This document shows positions 10,099-20,329 of a DNA stretch of 64,000 nucleotides, in pieces. Both the position numbers and the translations under genes were made by a program. The notes below the pieces were generated by a model. That model was not told the DNA's origin. It searched no databases and saw only the letters and a program-made list of their open reading frames with translations. The stretch is from the NCBI GenBank assembly GCA_933228895.1, contig OW121857.1, positions 74,581,672 through 74,645,671 on the forward strand, in the 5' to 3' direction. The DNA is from Platycnemis pennipes (Eukaryota > Arthropoda > Insecta > Odonata > Platycnemididae). The number at the start of each line of letters is the position of its first letter. The stretch's first letter is position 1.

Positions 10099-12366
10099 GT
10101 GATATCGCAAAGTTTACTGTGTGCGAAGAAAAGTTTCTCGGGCTTGACACCGGTTAATAGGCTCCATTACTGCTCCAGCGACTCGCTCTTTGAAACGTTG
10201 GCAAAACGCTCTAAGAAACTGATAGCCCTGCACTTGCACCTTTCTGTAATACTCTCGCCTCTGGACTGGGAATACATTGATCGTGCCACTGCAGCCTCGA
10301 GTGAGTTACTACAAGGGAAGATCACGATGATACAGAAGAATAAATTCAACCGTTTGCCAAATACCAAAAAAGTAATCCCTCCTCTGGATCGTAACCGGCT
10401 GGTAATTAATCTAACGGATGAAAGGATTGATGAAGACACTTATTCCGCCCTTTCTAAGGGTCTCAATTTTGTTCCCGCACCCAGAGTGATACCACACAGT
10501 GACATCATTGGTGGAATAGAGCATGCAGTACGGAAGCTCCCGAGGGACTCAGCGGAGGAAATAAGAACCGAAATATCTTTTATCCTTAAAAGAGCCGTAC
10601 CGCCAAAATCCAATATCACTTGGAAGGAACAATCAGCCCTTCGCTCCTTACGAAGAAACACGGAGATAACCGTACTTCCAGCCGACAAGGGCAATGCAAC
10701 GGTCCTCATGAAAACAATGGATTATCATGGCAAGATTTATGAGATGCTCACAGATGACGCATACATAAAACTCCCCCGGGATCCGACAGACGCTGTAACT
10801 AGGAAGACTATAAGCCTTATGAAGAAATCAGGACTTCCTTCGGAAACGGTCAGGAATCTCCGGCCTCAGGCACCAGTGTCTCCTAGATTATATGGTCTTC
10901 CCAAAATTCATAAAGATGGGGTGCCCCTCAGACCAATTGTCTGTGCTATTGGCTCTCCAACATACAACTTGGCTCAGCACCTCACCGATATCCTTGCACC
11001 GTACGTAGGGCAGAGTGCACACCATGTGAAGAACTCATTAGAGTTTGTGAAAACACTAAAAGAAATTCGAGTGGCCTCAAGTGACCTAATGGTGAGCTTC
11101 GAGGTTGTGTCACTTTTCACCCGCGTACCTCTCTCTGATACGCTGAGACTCTTGGAGAAGAAGTTCGACGCTAACACGGTCAAGCTATTCCATCATGTGC
11201 TTACCTCATCATATTTCCTATTTGACGGGAATTATTACGAGCAGAAGGAAGGTGTAGCCATGGGATCTCCTTTGTCACCAGCGATTGCCAACTTCTACAT
11301 GGAAGAATTCGAGATACAGGCTCTCGAATCGGCTCCGCAGCGCCCGAAATGTTTTTTCCGTTACGTGGATGACACTTTTCTCATTTGGCCACATGGGATT
11401 GACACGCTGGACCAATTCCTGGAGCATATGAATAGTCAACACCCGAATATCAAGTTCACCATGGAAAAGGAGAAAAATGGTCAGCTTCCTTTCCTAGACA
11501 TCCTAATACGTAGAAAAGGGGATAGAAGTTTAGGGCACAGCGTATATCGTAAGCCAACTCACACCGACCTCTACCTCAACAGTCATAGTCACCATCACCC
11601 GTCACAAAGAGGCGCAGTATTAGCGACACTATTCCACAGAGCCAAATCAATTGCAGACGACGAGAGCATTTCGTCGGAAATAAAACATTTAAAGAAGACC
11701 CTCCAACAAAATGGATACAGCAGACAGCAAATTTCGATGGCCCTAAAAAGGTCTTTTGACACAAAGAAGAACATGGCTGATGAAACGTACAATAAACCCG
11801 CTGCCAAGGCCTTTCTGCCGTATATTTCCACCATCTCGGGAAAGATCGAACGAATCCTTCGTCGCTTCGATATTGAAACGATCCACCTACCTCAATCTAA
11901 GATTAGGGACTGGTTGGTGAAGGCCAAGGATCCCATCGGACTGAAGACACCAGGGGTATACAAAATTCCCTGCGAATGTGGTATGGTGTATGTAGGAGAG
12001 ACCGGTCGTACCATCGAGCAAAGGTTGAAGGAACACCGAAGACACTTCCGACTAGCCCAAATGGATAAATCAGCTGTTGCGGAGCACAGCATAAAAAGGG
12101 ACCACGCAATACAGTGGGATAAGGCAAAATTACTTTGCCGATCAAATTTCTATTGGGATAGACTCACTAAGGAGGCCATCGAGATCCGTCTGGAAAACAA
12201 TAACTTAAATAGAGACACTGGTTTCAACCTCAGTAACACCTGGAGGCCAGTTATAAATTGCATCCGAGAGATGAGGAAGGGCGGCCCGGCGGCGAATGTT
12301 CAAGGAGGCCAACAATGGGGCCCGTTAAATTCAAACCGACGTCTCGGCCAATCAGGAGACACCTGA
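10099..12366 (+). CDS. Penelope-like reverse transcriptase with GIY-YIG endonuclease
   Basis: Product of a PLE that would reverse-transcribe element RNA at a nicked target. Visible order in the 755-residue frame: the conserved N-terminal block GLNFVPAP (121-128); PADKGNATV (194-202); LPKIHKDGVPLRPI (267-280); motif A SFEVVSLF (333-340); motif B GVAMGSPLSPAIANFYM (385-401); motif C YVDD (422-425); the PLE signature RKPTHTDLYLNSHSHH (484-499); then GIY-YIG as GVY (619), YVGETGR (631-637) and a downstream E692. The whole frame is uninterrupted. Motif A has Glu335 (codon 11101-11103) where RTs have the catalytic Asp, so activity is doubtful. The 5' start is unresolved. The frame opens after a stop at 10084, has only GTG at 10099, and the first ATG is residue 77 (10327). 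Roughly the first 35 residues are read through terminal-repeat DNA and are probably not native; the true N-terminus may be lost or spliced. Confidence 0.93.
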   Translation: MISQSLLCAKKSFSGLTPVNRLHYCSSDSLFETLAKRSKKLIALHLHLSVILSPLDWEYIDRATAASSELLQGKITMIQKNKFNRLPNTKKVIPPLDRNRLVINLTDERIDEDTYSALSKGLNFVPAPRVIPHSDIIGGIEHAVRKLPRDSAEEIRTEISFILKRAVPPKSNITWKEQSALRSLRRNTEITVLPADKGNATVLMKTMDYHGKIYEMLTDDAYIKLPRDPTDAVTRKTISLMKKSGLPSETVRNLRPQAPVSPRLYGLPKIHKDGVPLRPIVCAIGSPTYNLAQHLTDILAPYVGQSAHHVKNSLEFVKTLKEIRVASSDLMVSFEVVSLFTRVPLSDTLRLLEKKFDANTVKLFHHVLTSSYFLFDGNYYEQKEGVAMGSPLSPAIANFYMEEFEIQALESAPQRPKCFFRYVDDTFLIWPHGIDTLDQFLEHMNSQHPNIKFTMEKEKNGQLPFLDILIRRKGDRSLGHSVYRKPTHTDLYLNSHSHHHPSQRGAVLATLFHRAKSIADDESISSEIKHLKKTLQQNGYSRQQISMALKRSFDTKKNMADETYNKPAAKAFLPYISTISGKIERILRRFDIETIHLPQSKIRDWLVKAKDPIGLKTPGVYKIPCECGMVYVGETGRTIEQRLKEHRRHFRLAQMDKSAVAEHSIKRDHAIQWDKAKLLCRSNFYWDRLTKEAIEIRLENNNLNRDTGFNLSNTWRPVINCIREMRKGGPAANVQGGQQWGPLNSNRRLGQSGDT
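10125..10173 (+). repeat. Left arm of a perfect 49-bp inverted repeat of the PLE
   Basis: Starts GAAGAAAAGTTTCTCGGG and ends GGCTCCATTACTGC. Base-by-base comparison shows it is the exact reverse complement of 12468-12516. It lies inside the open frame's N-terminal stretch, which shows that this part of the frame is terminal-repeat DNA. Identity over 49 bp implies a recent event or gene conversion. Confidence 0.9.
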
Positions 12367-12800
12367 CCCGGGCGAAAGATATATATATAAGCGCAATAAT
12401 AAAATACGGCACTCAGAAGCACTCAGAAGCCCTGATGATGAAGAGCGAGTCGCTCTTTGAAACGTTGGCAGTAATGGAGCCTATTAACCGGTGTCAAGCC
12501 CGAGAAACTTTTCTTCATACTATTCGCCGGGAAAACACTCGATCTTATTTTACTGTGTGCATTAGCTTAGGATTCTTCAGGAATGGATTCCTAAATGATA
12601 CAGTGCAGCAGAACGTGTTGATGGAGTAAATATTCAGTTGAGCGGTATCGACAAGTTTTTCTTGCCTTGTATTGCTTGGCTGTAGCGTCTTCAGGAATTG
12701 ATTTCTCAATCTTCCGGCATTTCCTGCATCATCAAGAATGCATTCCCTCAACTTCCAGCATCTTCAGGAATGGACTCGTGAAGATGATACAGCGTAACGA
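12367..12800 (+). repeat. PLE 3' terminal region
   Basis: Noncoding end of the element. It contains the hammerhead-like motif (12432-12479), the right arm of the perfect inverted repeat (12468-12516), TTCGCCGGGAAA (12522-12533, shared with the relic at 2.6 kb), TTTACTGTGTGC (also at 10113-10124), and the direct-repeat block at 12612-12650. Further TTCAGGAAT/TCTTCAGGAATGG words follow to about 12780. A GCACTCAGAA word is tandemly doubled at about 12409-12428. Confidence 0.75.
12432..12479 (+). ncRNA. Hammerhead-ribozyme-like motif in the PLE terminal repeat
   Basis: CTGATGA (12432-12438) is followed by a hairpin, AAGAGCG pairing with CGCTCTT around a 3-nt loop (12441-12457), and then GAAAC (12459-12463). 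These are the conserved core pieces of a hammerhead, which are known from PLE terminal repeats. Against a functional call, one or two extra bases separate the core from stem II, the expected UH cleavage dinucleotide is replaced by CA after GTTGG, and no stem I partner is obvious. The equivalent upstream segment (10172-10203) keeps stem II and GAAAC but has lost CTGATGA. It is probably a degenerate copy. Confidence 0.45.
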
Positions 12801-14030
12801 AACGAAGTGATTTAGTAATTATTCTCATAGATGGTAGGGGCTGAAGCGTATCAACATGGTTGGGGCCTGGGGCGCTATTCGATATAGGGTATATTTGGAA
12901 TTTATTACGTTGACTTAGTGTACGCAAGTTGAATAAGAAGATGTCTTTTTCTTGTATTCATACAGACCCAGAATCGACTATTTATTGGATTACGTCATGT
13001 ATCTCAGCATTCACAGAATAGTAGGTTAAATGCATCCTAACACTCTTTTAATAACTTTGATGCAAGTACCAGTACCGGCTGATGGCCGAAGGAAATTTAC
13101 GTAAGCATGCTATTCCATCGGCAATGGTATTTAATAGGTATGAAAAAAAGAGTTGTTATTTCATAGCATTATTTTATTTACAAGAGAAATCAAACCCAAA
13201 AGTTAAAGATTTAAATAATACAGTAGTAAGAAAAAATATTTGTTCTTGAGAGCTTTTGTATCTGCAAACTGATTTATTGCATCGTCAAAATTTACTCACT
13301 TAGCAACAGCGTTCTCTATTGGTATTAAGGCTAGGCCTGTCTGGTGGGATTGGCTCATTTCTGAGCGAAGATAGATTTTAATGAAGTTTAGAAAAACTTA
13401 TTTCACATAAAGAGAAAGACACACATACAGTCAAAAATAGTTTTAGGGGTTCAAAAATGTTTAGTAATGACTCTTGAAAAGCGAATTCAATAATGAACTG
13501 CAACTATTCAAAGCGGACCACGACACTGCATCATCTTTAGAAATCCCTGAAGCCTATAGATGCCTTCGAAGCCTCATCATTTCTGGCACCATTTCTTCCT
13601 TCTCAAAATCGTCAAATATTTTTGTTAGTTGCTAAACTAGAAGGGGGAGTTGGTCTTGCTTTTACAAGATTCATTGGATGAAGAGCAGCAAACTGGTTGT
13701 AAACATTTTCCATTGAGGTTGATCTAGGATTTAGCTATAAAATAAACTTATCAATGCACTCAAACAGAACTCTTCACTTCCTGCTGTGGAGTCACGCCTG
13801 CCTCTTTGGCCTTTTCTCCTGGAATCATTTTTTTAACACGCGTCTTCTGCTTTCAATATCTATGTCCATTTTAGTCCAAGTTGTACTCGCTTATTCTAAA
13901 GAATTGTTAACCAGTTCCTCCTGACTTTCTCCTAATAAGATATTCAAGCTTCTCAGCTTTAACACATACTTTTAAAAACTAACCCCTTGAATCTGCAAGT
14001 ATTTATGGGCAAGATTTACCTCAAATAAAA
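12801..14030. other. Unassigned AT-rich DNA
   Basis: No gene, terminal repeats or known repeat family recognised. All frames are short. Confidence 0.4.
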
Positions 14031-14034
14031 TGTG

Positions 14035-14205
14035 GTGAACGGGAAGAATGGCAAAGGAAGGCCTCGTGTGAGATATATGAAACAAGTGATGGAGGGTGTG
14101 AAAAAGAAGAAATACGTAAATATGAAGAGATTAGCCGATAGAAGAACTCAGTGCGTCAATCCAATCTGAGGATTGATGACTAATGATGATGACTACAAGT
14201 GCAGG
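14035..14205 (+). pseudogene. 3' end of a non-LTR retrotransposon
   Basis: One frame reads NGKNGKGRPRVRYMKQVMEG, then KKYVNMKRLADRRTQ, ending at a stop. This is the GxRGRGRPR...Y...VKxKKYVxxKRLAxDR C-terminus of arthropod endonuclease-RT elements. After the stop comes GATTGATGACTAATGATGATGAC, consistent with a GATGAT-type 3' tail. The copy begins inside the last protein block, so it is severely 5'-truncated. Confidence 0.65.
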
Positions 14206-14209
14206 AAAC

Positions 14210-15285
14210 AAATAAAATTGAAGTTACAAATGCTTGTCATTGACACCTGCGCTGTTCCTCTTATATCAAGATTTTCTCAAGATTATCAAGAGAAGACACT
14301 ATTGCGCGTGAGCATGTGCATCTCTAGAATAAACGACTTCGCTATGGTTTCTGGTTACCTTAATAATTGACCCTCGACGGACCCTCTAGGTGAGCTCTAA
14401 CAATACTTTATCTGCCAGTAAATGCGAACTACTCACTCAGACTCATCAGCAACAAATAGGCCACCACATATATTCTCATTGTGTGATAGCTCAAAGCCCA
14501 GTAGCAACTAAACCCCCAAAGGTTCTGATAATTGCCTATTTGGAACCTCAGAATAATAGCATCTCGAAATTACATAACAACATATCTCTCGCAGGTAGAT
14601 CGGACGGAGTCCGATACGAGCGGACAAAAACTATGGCGAATTAAATGCTGATATCACTTTGTAGCGAATAGCAATTCAGTTATTTACTGAATAAAATGTT
14701 ACCATCGACACGAATGGACATTTCGCAGCTACAAATGGACCATTATATATGGAAACCAAAAGGAAAAGAGCACGTGAGTGTAGGGGAAAATTATGCGTAG
14801 GCAGCATTTCTTTCCACGATGTTCTTTTGGGCGCTGAACGGAGCGGGATATACCTAAGAGCGAGGAGTGCCGTTCTCAAATAGATGAATGCACATTGCAA
14901 ATGGTGATTAGAAAATTCCCAAAATTTCCTCGTAAAAATGTACTTTAAAAATGTATACGTGTTATAATCGGAAAATTGAGGCATAAAAGACATCGCGTTC
15001 ATTGCATGGAGAGTTGACTTACAATGGCTGGAGGGTAGGGTGGGTGACGAGTGGCGAACAGCTGATTCTGCATCTGCACATCTGCGCGACCTGCTTCGCA
15101 TTGCCCTCATCTCTTGTTCTGTTCGTCGGGGCTTATGTCATTGCTATAAGGTGGGCCTAGAAACTTCCAAAGTCGGTGTTCATACTTTGTTTCTTTGCTC
15201 ATCAATTCATTTATTACCAAGTTTACGATGTAGTTCAAAAGACAGCTCAGACAACCAATTATTCATTCAAACCAAGGTTTTTATT
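14210..15285. other. Unassigned DNA
   Basis: No recognisable gene. Overlapping frames on the two strands at 14676-15110 and 15040-15543 have no known domains. Confidence 0.35.
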
Positions 15286-15289
15286 GGCC

Positions 15290-15392
15290 TGGTAAAAACA
15301 GGAAAAACTAAAATTTGGGGGCCTATGCTGAAACCGGGGCCTTGGGCGGACCGCCCCCACCGCCCTCCACCCCTCGCTACGCCTCTGGGTAG
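15290..15392 (-). repeat. Terminal segment of a DNA-element-like repeat
   Basis: Read on the minus strand it starts CAGAGGCGTAGCGAGGGGTG, followed by GGCGGTGGGGGCGG and CAAGGCCCCGG, and fades into AAATTTTAG. Repeats beginning CAG(N)GGCGTAGC are common ends of hAT-like elements in animals. No matching second end was found, so only one terminus is supported. Class is inference. Confidence 0.4.
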
Positions 15393-15394
15393 GG

Positions 15395-17780
15395 GCAATG
15401 TTTCCATATCCTTTTGTTTATTAGCTGTAGCTACCTCAAGAATATGCATATTCAAGAATGGTTTCCAGAAGATGCTACTGTGCAGTGGACATTTTGACCA
15501 AGAATATCTTGGGTTAATTAGGACACTTTGCTCTCGGGAATAATACTCTGAAGATGCTAAGCCTCACCGCATTCCTGCCAAGTTATGCGGAAACAAAACG
15601 GCCAGGTTGAACCGGTTGAACTAATTTTGTGGACGTAAGGCGACAGCGGGAAACACACGCACTAGTCAGTAGCAGCTCGTGAATAAATCTCACGGGAAGC
15701 CGATTGTTGTACCGCCGCGATAACATTAACGGACGTACCTCCATCTTAGAGCATCGGGTAGTATGGCTTCCGCGCGTGAAAAGGATGACAAATTGCAAAA
15801 GTTTCCGCGACGGAACGGACATATGAAGGGCAGACAAGTATTAAGTTCGGGGGAACGGTGACAGTACCTATCTTGATACACAGAGGCGAAACTTGCGCTG
15901 TGACGACAAAACCTCGGAGAAATAAAATCCAACTCCGGAATGAAATCTCGGCGAGTCACGGCGCGACACGGAAGATTGGGTCGTCTTGACGAATGCAGTG
16001 CTACCAACAGATGTATTTACGTAAGTCTTCCCGCACAAGATTGAGGGGAAGAGCTGTTGGCGTACATGCCGGAGGAGAATGAATGTCAGGGGGAAGAAAT
16101 GTTTATTTCCCGCGTGGAGCAAGACAATATTAAACTCGAGGATAAAATGAATTCCTGAGACAAGCGTAAATGCAGGCGCACTGCGATTCATAAACCCGTG
16201 TGTGATGACAAAAACGGAGGCGCTGGCAAAGATTTACGGACCTCTCCGAAAATTTTGCTAATACCTTAAACAGATTGCGACTCTACATCTCCGGATCTAA
16301 GAATCACAACGCATATGTAAAAAGCGAAACAAATTTTATTTTGAAAAAAAAATTTTAATTACATAATACGAATAAAGACAGTAATACAGAAAACCAAGGT
16401 ACGGATAAAAAAATGAGATTCAAAGAAGTAAAAAACGGACAGCTGTGACTGAGGTTAACGCATGGCGAACCAACTTGAAAATTTTAAGAAACATTATGAA
16501 GAAAAAAGTAGGGTCAAAGATGAATTGGCATTGAAAAACTATAAAATTTACGGGTACAAGAGAATATACTGCACGTACTGCATACCCTGCAATCCATTTA
16601 CAGGGTGCAGCGATGGCTATATAATGACCAAACATGAAAAACATACTTGGACTAATGGTTAACACTCATCCCCTGCCAAACGCTAACAAAAAAAACTATA
16701 GGATATTTTAGTAGTGCCTGTTATCAGAGAGAGACGATATTTCAGGTATTTTACTCTATTTAGGATAGCTAGGTGATTGTGTATAGGTAGGAATATTTCA
16801 TGGAAGGATAGTAGGAGTCAAAACAGGCGTCTGCTTCCACGTATTGTTAGCGAAATGTTTCAGGGGTTCAGGTATTCAACGCCCCTTCCAACAGATGGAG
16901 TACTACTTTTTTTCTAAGGCAAAATATGGAAATTAGTAGGTAAGGTCGAAATTTTCACTTTAAACGCAAGAATATCGCTCTTCGCGTACACCTTTCGCGA
17001 GTTCTGTTCCTGTTTTCCAAATCACTCACCGGGACACCTTCTTTAAGCAATCATTCCACCCATCGCTGCACGATTCTCAACCAATTTGTCCACTTCGCCT
17101 TCTCCCTTGTCCCAATGAAGTGGAGGAGGGAAGGGCACACGGGTGGAATTCTCACAGAAAAGATGAGTGGGGCAGGGGGAAAAAATACAGCATCAACCGT
17201 AAGATTCGCAGTGAAATTAATTGATACCGAGGCAAGAGTGAGCGTAAAGGTGGGGTACAAGCTAAACGAATGAAGTATTCCCAGATCTTCCACCGGTTTA
17301 AAAACTTCAGAATGACCGACGTTCCGAAGTCCGACTCGAAGTCCATATTCAAGGCAAACGAAGACACTACTCCCAGGAACAATATCAGATCATATGTAAA
17401 CGTAAAATCATTTATAAAATTCAATAATATTATGTTCATATTAAAAATGTTAACCTCACAAAAGCAAATTAACTGCCGTAGATATTTTATTCTGGATTGC
17501 TTTACGCAAAACTTCCATTAACTCGAGTTTTTTTTCTATTTTCCCTCTCGCCTTACTAATAGGTCATAGTTTGTTTAATGTATGGTTTGAGAGTACGAAT
17601 TTTTTCTGCATTCTCCCGGGATTCAAATTCTACGGTGTACACAAACGTGTGCCGAAATCATTTATTAAATTTCATGCTTTCGAAGCTTTCCCTATTTGGA
17701 AACACAAAACATTGTAGGTTGTAACAAAATTTTTGCGACGCATAGCAAGCATTTCATTTGCGTGTACCAATTTCATTTCT
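15395..17780. other. Unassigned DNA
   Basis: No gene recognised. The 15560-16240 part is more GC-rich than its surroundings with no convincing frame. GAAGATGCTA words at about 15470 and 15555 recall the PLE flank near 10050, but the similarity is too short to call. Confidence 0.3.
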
Positions 17781-17782
17781 GG

Positions 17783-17833
17783 TAGCGACTCATTCCCTAC
17801 CACATGCATTTGAAGTGAATTGCAGGGTAATTT
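17783..17833 (+). repeat. Diverged CR1/L2-like LINE 3' tail copy
   Basis: TCATTCCCTACCACATGC followed by GTGAATTGCAGGGTAA keeps both arms of the shared 3' stem-loop with scattered changes. The GTAGATG end is lost. Confidence 0.45.
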
Positions 17834-17839
17834 GAGAAA

Positions 17840-18565
17840 ATATGAAGGAAGGTGGAAGGAAGTTATTGTCCCCCAGAATTTCTAAACACTACAGAGAAAA
17901 TACCTTCGGAGTTCCTTCCTTGAAATGTTTATTTCCTTCATAAAGTACCCTCAAACAATGACATACTGGTAGTTGCAGAGAAGCACTCGTTTGATATAAA
18001 TACCTAATAAGTTTCATAAAAGAGTTCAAGAGCAGAAAAAATGCCTAAGAACCATGTTGAGCGTTAATGGAACGAATGTAGTCTTGTTACAGGAAATTTA
18101 TAAGGTGGCCAAAGAAAAGTAATGAAAAGAACTGCTGGCTAAACGTTCCGAAAGTTGATTGGATATAAAGCGACTAAAGCATGAAATAATTTACGACAAT
18201 TCCAGGATTTGTAAACCTAAGAAATTGAATTCCGTTATGCTCAAATACTAAGCGTCAATATGTTAAGTACGGATTTAAAAAAAGTCATACATGCATGGGT
18301 AACGGTTTGACAGAAATATCTATGTTATTTTGACATGGATATTTCTGTTATTTGGGTAAATGTTCCAAAGAAAAGTTCCATGGTAGTTATGGTTGATTAT
18401 AATAAACTCTTACCTTCGTACGATAATTATTTGCCAGTCTACATTAACCGAAAGTATTTTCCAAACCTACTGGAAACCTAAGTCACTCCACCTGATATCT
18501 TTTGACTCAATTTGACCATTAATAATTCTCAAAAAGTCACATATGAGCCAATAAATTAGGTTCAA
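17840..18565. other. Unassigned AT-rich DNA containing one hairpin
   Basis: No gene. The notable element is the 39-nt hairpin at 18310-18348, listed separately. Confidence 0.35.
18310..18348. other. Compact inverted repeat (hairpin)
   Basis: ACAGAAATATCTATGT (18310-18325) pairs with ACATGGATATTTCTGT (18333-18348) over 16 positions with one mismatch, or G-U in RNA, around a 7-nt loop. The stem is shorter than a typical animal pre-miRNA. It could equally be a protein-binding palindrome or a relic of a small element. Confidence 0.5.
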
Positions 18566-18566
18566 G

Positions 18567-18999
18567 GGTTAGCTTCAAGTCCTTATACCAACATGCGGCT
18601 ACCAATGTTATCCATTGCTACACTCGTATCGGATATATTTACCGTTATTCATATCCCTAATTGTACGAGGAAAAAAATACATTTTGAATCTGTCAGTTCG
18701 GCAATCACTTTCTCTAATTTTGTGATTATGGTCCAGTCTACCATAGTAAGTTGGGGTTTGCAAAATATTTTTAACATAATCACTGAAAATATGGTCTTGG
18801 AATTTGTTTAAGAAATTAAGTCTAAATTTCAACCTGCGATCTGACAATGATTCACAATTTAATTCATTTAATAGACTGGTTACGCTAATAAGGTTATCGT
18901 ACCTTCCCTTTACAAATCTTGCCGATCTTCGCTGCACACGTTCAAGTTCATTATTTAGACCGATTTTGTGGGGATCCCCATACATTGGCAGCTTCTAAC
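18567..18999 (-). pseudogene. CR1/L2-like non-LTR retrotransposon, RT C-terminal fragment
   Basis: An intact 125-codon minus frame (18608-18985) reads LNNELERVQRRSARFVKGRY, then SVTSLLNELNCESLSDRRLK, then FFPRTIRDMNNG. These are the C-terminal 'thumb' blocks of CR1/L2-type RTs. The fragment starts just before the LExVQRRxARF block and lacks all catalytic motifs. After the stop it matches the 3' UTR of the copies at 52.6 and 54.9 kb, but the match stops near 18567, before the 3' stem-loop. It is therefore truncated at both ends. It is about as well preserved as the 52675-53004 copy, so probably from the same family. Confidence 0.8.
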
Positions 19000-19019
19000 A
19001 TATAGTAGTGGCATTGCAG

Positions 19020-19110
19020 CTCTTAGTTGTATGTAAGTAGTGCATGCTTGTTCATCGTCAACCCATGCCAGACGCCCTCGCTGGGTTATATGCGGATGTA
19101 GATGAAGGGT
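19020..19110 (+). repeat. Diverged CR1/L2-like LINE 3' tail copy
   Basis: AGTAGTGCATGCTTG, TCAACCCATGCCAGAC, GGGTTATATGCGGATGTAGATG match the order of blocks in the 55068-55146 tail with many substitutions. It lies directly beside the minus-strand RT fragment at 18.6-19.0 kb but in the opposite orientation, so it is a separate insertion. Confidence 0.5.
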
Positions 19111-19870
19111 GAAGAGTATGAAAAGGCGGGGGGGGACTGAGAAATGAACAGGGCAGCATGAGGGGGGCGTTAAAACCAGGGAGGGAGGTTTGGTAGATCC
19201 TCCTCCACTTGTTGCTCCCTTCAGTCATCTTAGCCAAGCATTTTTTAGGGGGGGAGAAAGAGGGCAAAAGTGGGACGAGTGGACGGAAGGACAGCCAGAA
19301 CCACTCGGGTGACGACAGGCAGGGGGGGGGGGGGGAGGAGGGTAACACCTCGCAGAACCACCCCACCCTCCACCCCTGCGACACCTCCCCTAATTTTCCA
19401 CTCTCTCCACCACGCGACCTTGAAGGAGCCACTCCTCACAATTTCCCCCACCACCGCTCCTTGGAGACCCAACCCTCTCAGGAGAGGAGGGTTGTGGGGT
19501 GGCATGGCTAGCGACCCGAGGCGGGCGTGGATGGAACCTTCACGTAGAGGGAGAGACCACGAATGAGTGGATTACGAGACTCTCTACTCGGGGATGAGGG
19601 GGCTTCTTCATCTCTCCCCCACCCTAAAATCTACTCTTTTTCATAAAGATTCATTCTCTTTCCTGGAGAGACGGAAATGCACTCAGGACCCCTCCATCCC
19701 TCCCGGTCCGCTTCCCGGGATGCCCCAATTAAATTTACGAGAGAGCCTCCAACGCCCTCCCTCGTTCAACCGAAATGTCACGCGCTCCGTGAGAGTACTT
19801 GGTCGTTCTACGACTGTTGTGCCACACTCTTCTCAGGAGGCGAGGGATCGCGAGCGAAAAAAAAATAAAG
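19110..19870. other. GC-rich island: purine tract then C-rich tract
   Basis: The + strand is strongly G/A-rich from about 19110 to 19350, including a run of 14 G at 19322-19335. It then switches to C-rich (about 19350-19480). Long frames on both strands overlap across the switch and are made of Pro, Ser, Arg and Gly; I treat them as artefacts. The region to 19870 remains fairly GC-rich without a recognisable product. Confidence 0.45.
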
Positions 19871-19874
19871 AAAG

Positions 19875-20325
19875 CAGCGAAAGGATCCGGTAATCGATCA
19901 GAACAAGCGCACGGAAGATCAGTTGGTGTTGGTAACGACAATTGCGTTAGTATCATACGATCTTACTGGAAGAACTGCGATGATAATTACTATCAGATCA
20001 TAGGTTAATATACCGTAAATCTTATCTGAGAATTTGAAATTGGTTCGTATTCCGCTGGCGTTATAAATATTTTGGGAACCTCTAAGAATTAAGATCGATC
20101 TGATAACGAAAATAAGATTAGGCAGATTTTCGTGCATATAGATTTTAAATGCCTCACTACTCGCAAAAGATAAAGATTGAAACTGCCGTCCCTAAGATGG
20201 ACTAGATGGGATGCACGTGGCCCTTCTAATAGTATTTATGAAAAAAAAACATTAATTCTACGAAAGCATACCCACCACACTCCTTATATGCCTTTGATGA
20301 ATATCGTTGTTAATGGAAAATTAGA
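19875..20325. other. Unassigned DNA
   Basis: AT-rich; no gene or repeat recognised. Confidence 0.3.
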
Positions 20326-20329
20326 AATC

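Larger units (their letters stand above)
10005..12800 (+). mobile_element. Penelope-like retroelement (PLE) with mosaic terminal repeats
   Basis: The element comprises the RT/GIY-YIG frame plus flanking repeat DNA. Pieces of the 3' region recur upstream of the frame. A 39-bp block (10069-10107 and 12612-12650) is in direct orientation. A 49-bp block (10125-10173 and 12468-12516) is a perfect inverted repeat. A 26-bp block (10178-10203 and 12445-12470) is direct with one mismatch. PLEs are known for such terminal-repeat arrangements, with partial tandem copies and inverted pieces. Recurring TTCCTGAAGATG/TTCAGGAATGG words at 10040-10060 and 12570-12780 suggest the limits given, but the outer ends and any target duplication are not resolved. 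Confidence 0.85.

Noticed and set aside
10099..10101. GTG as the real start codon of the PLE protein
   Set aside because: A GTG start is not expected in an animal nuclear gene, and this part of the frame is terminal-repeat DNA. It only marks where the open frame begins to be counted.
15440..15600. Another PLE fragment
   Set aside because: Only short GAAGATGCTA/AAGAATGG words are shared with the PLE flanks; no RT, GIY-YIG or TTCGCCGGGAAA block follows.
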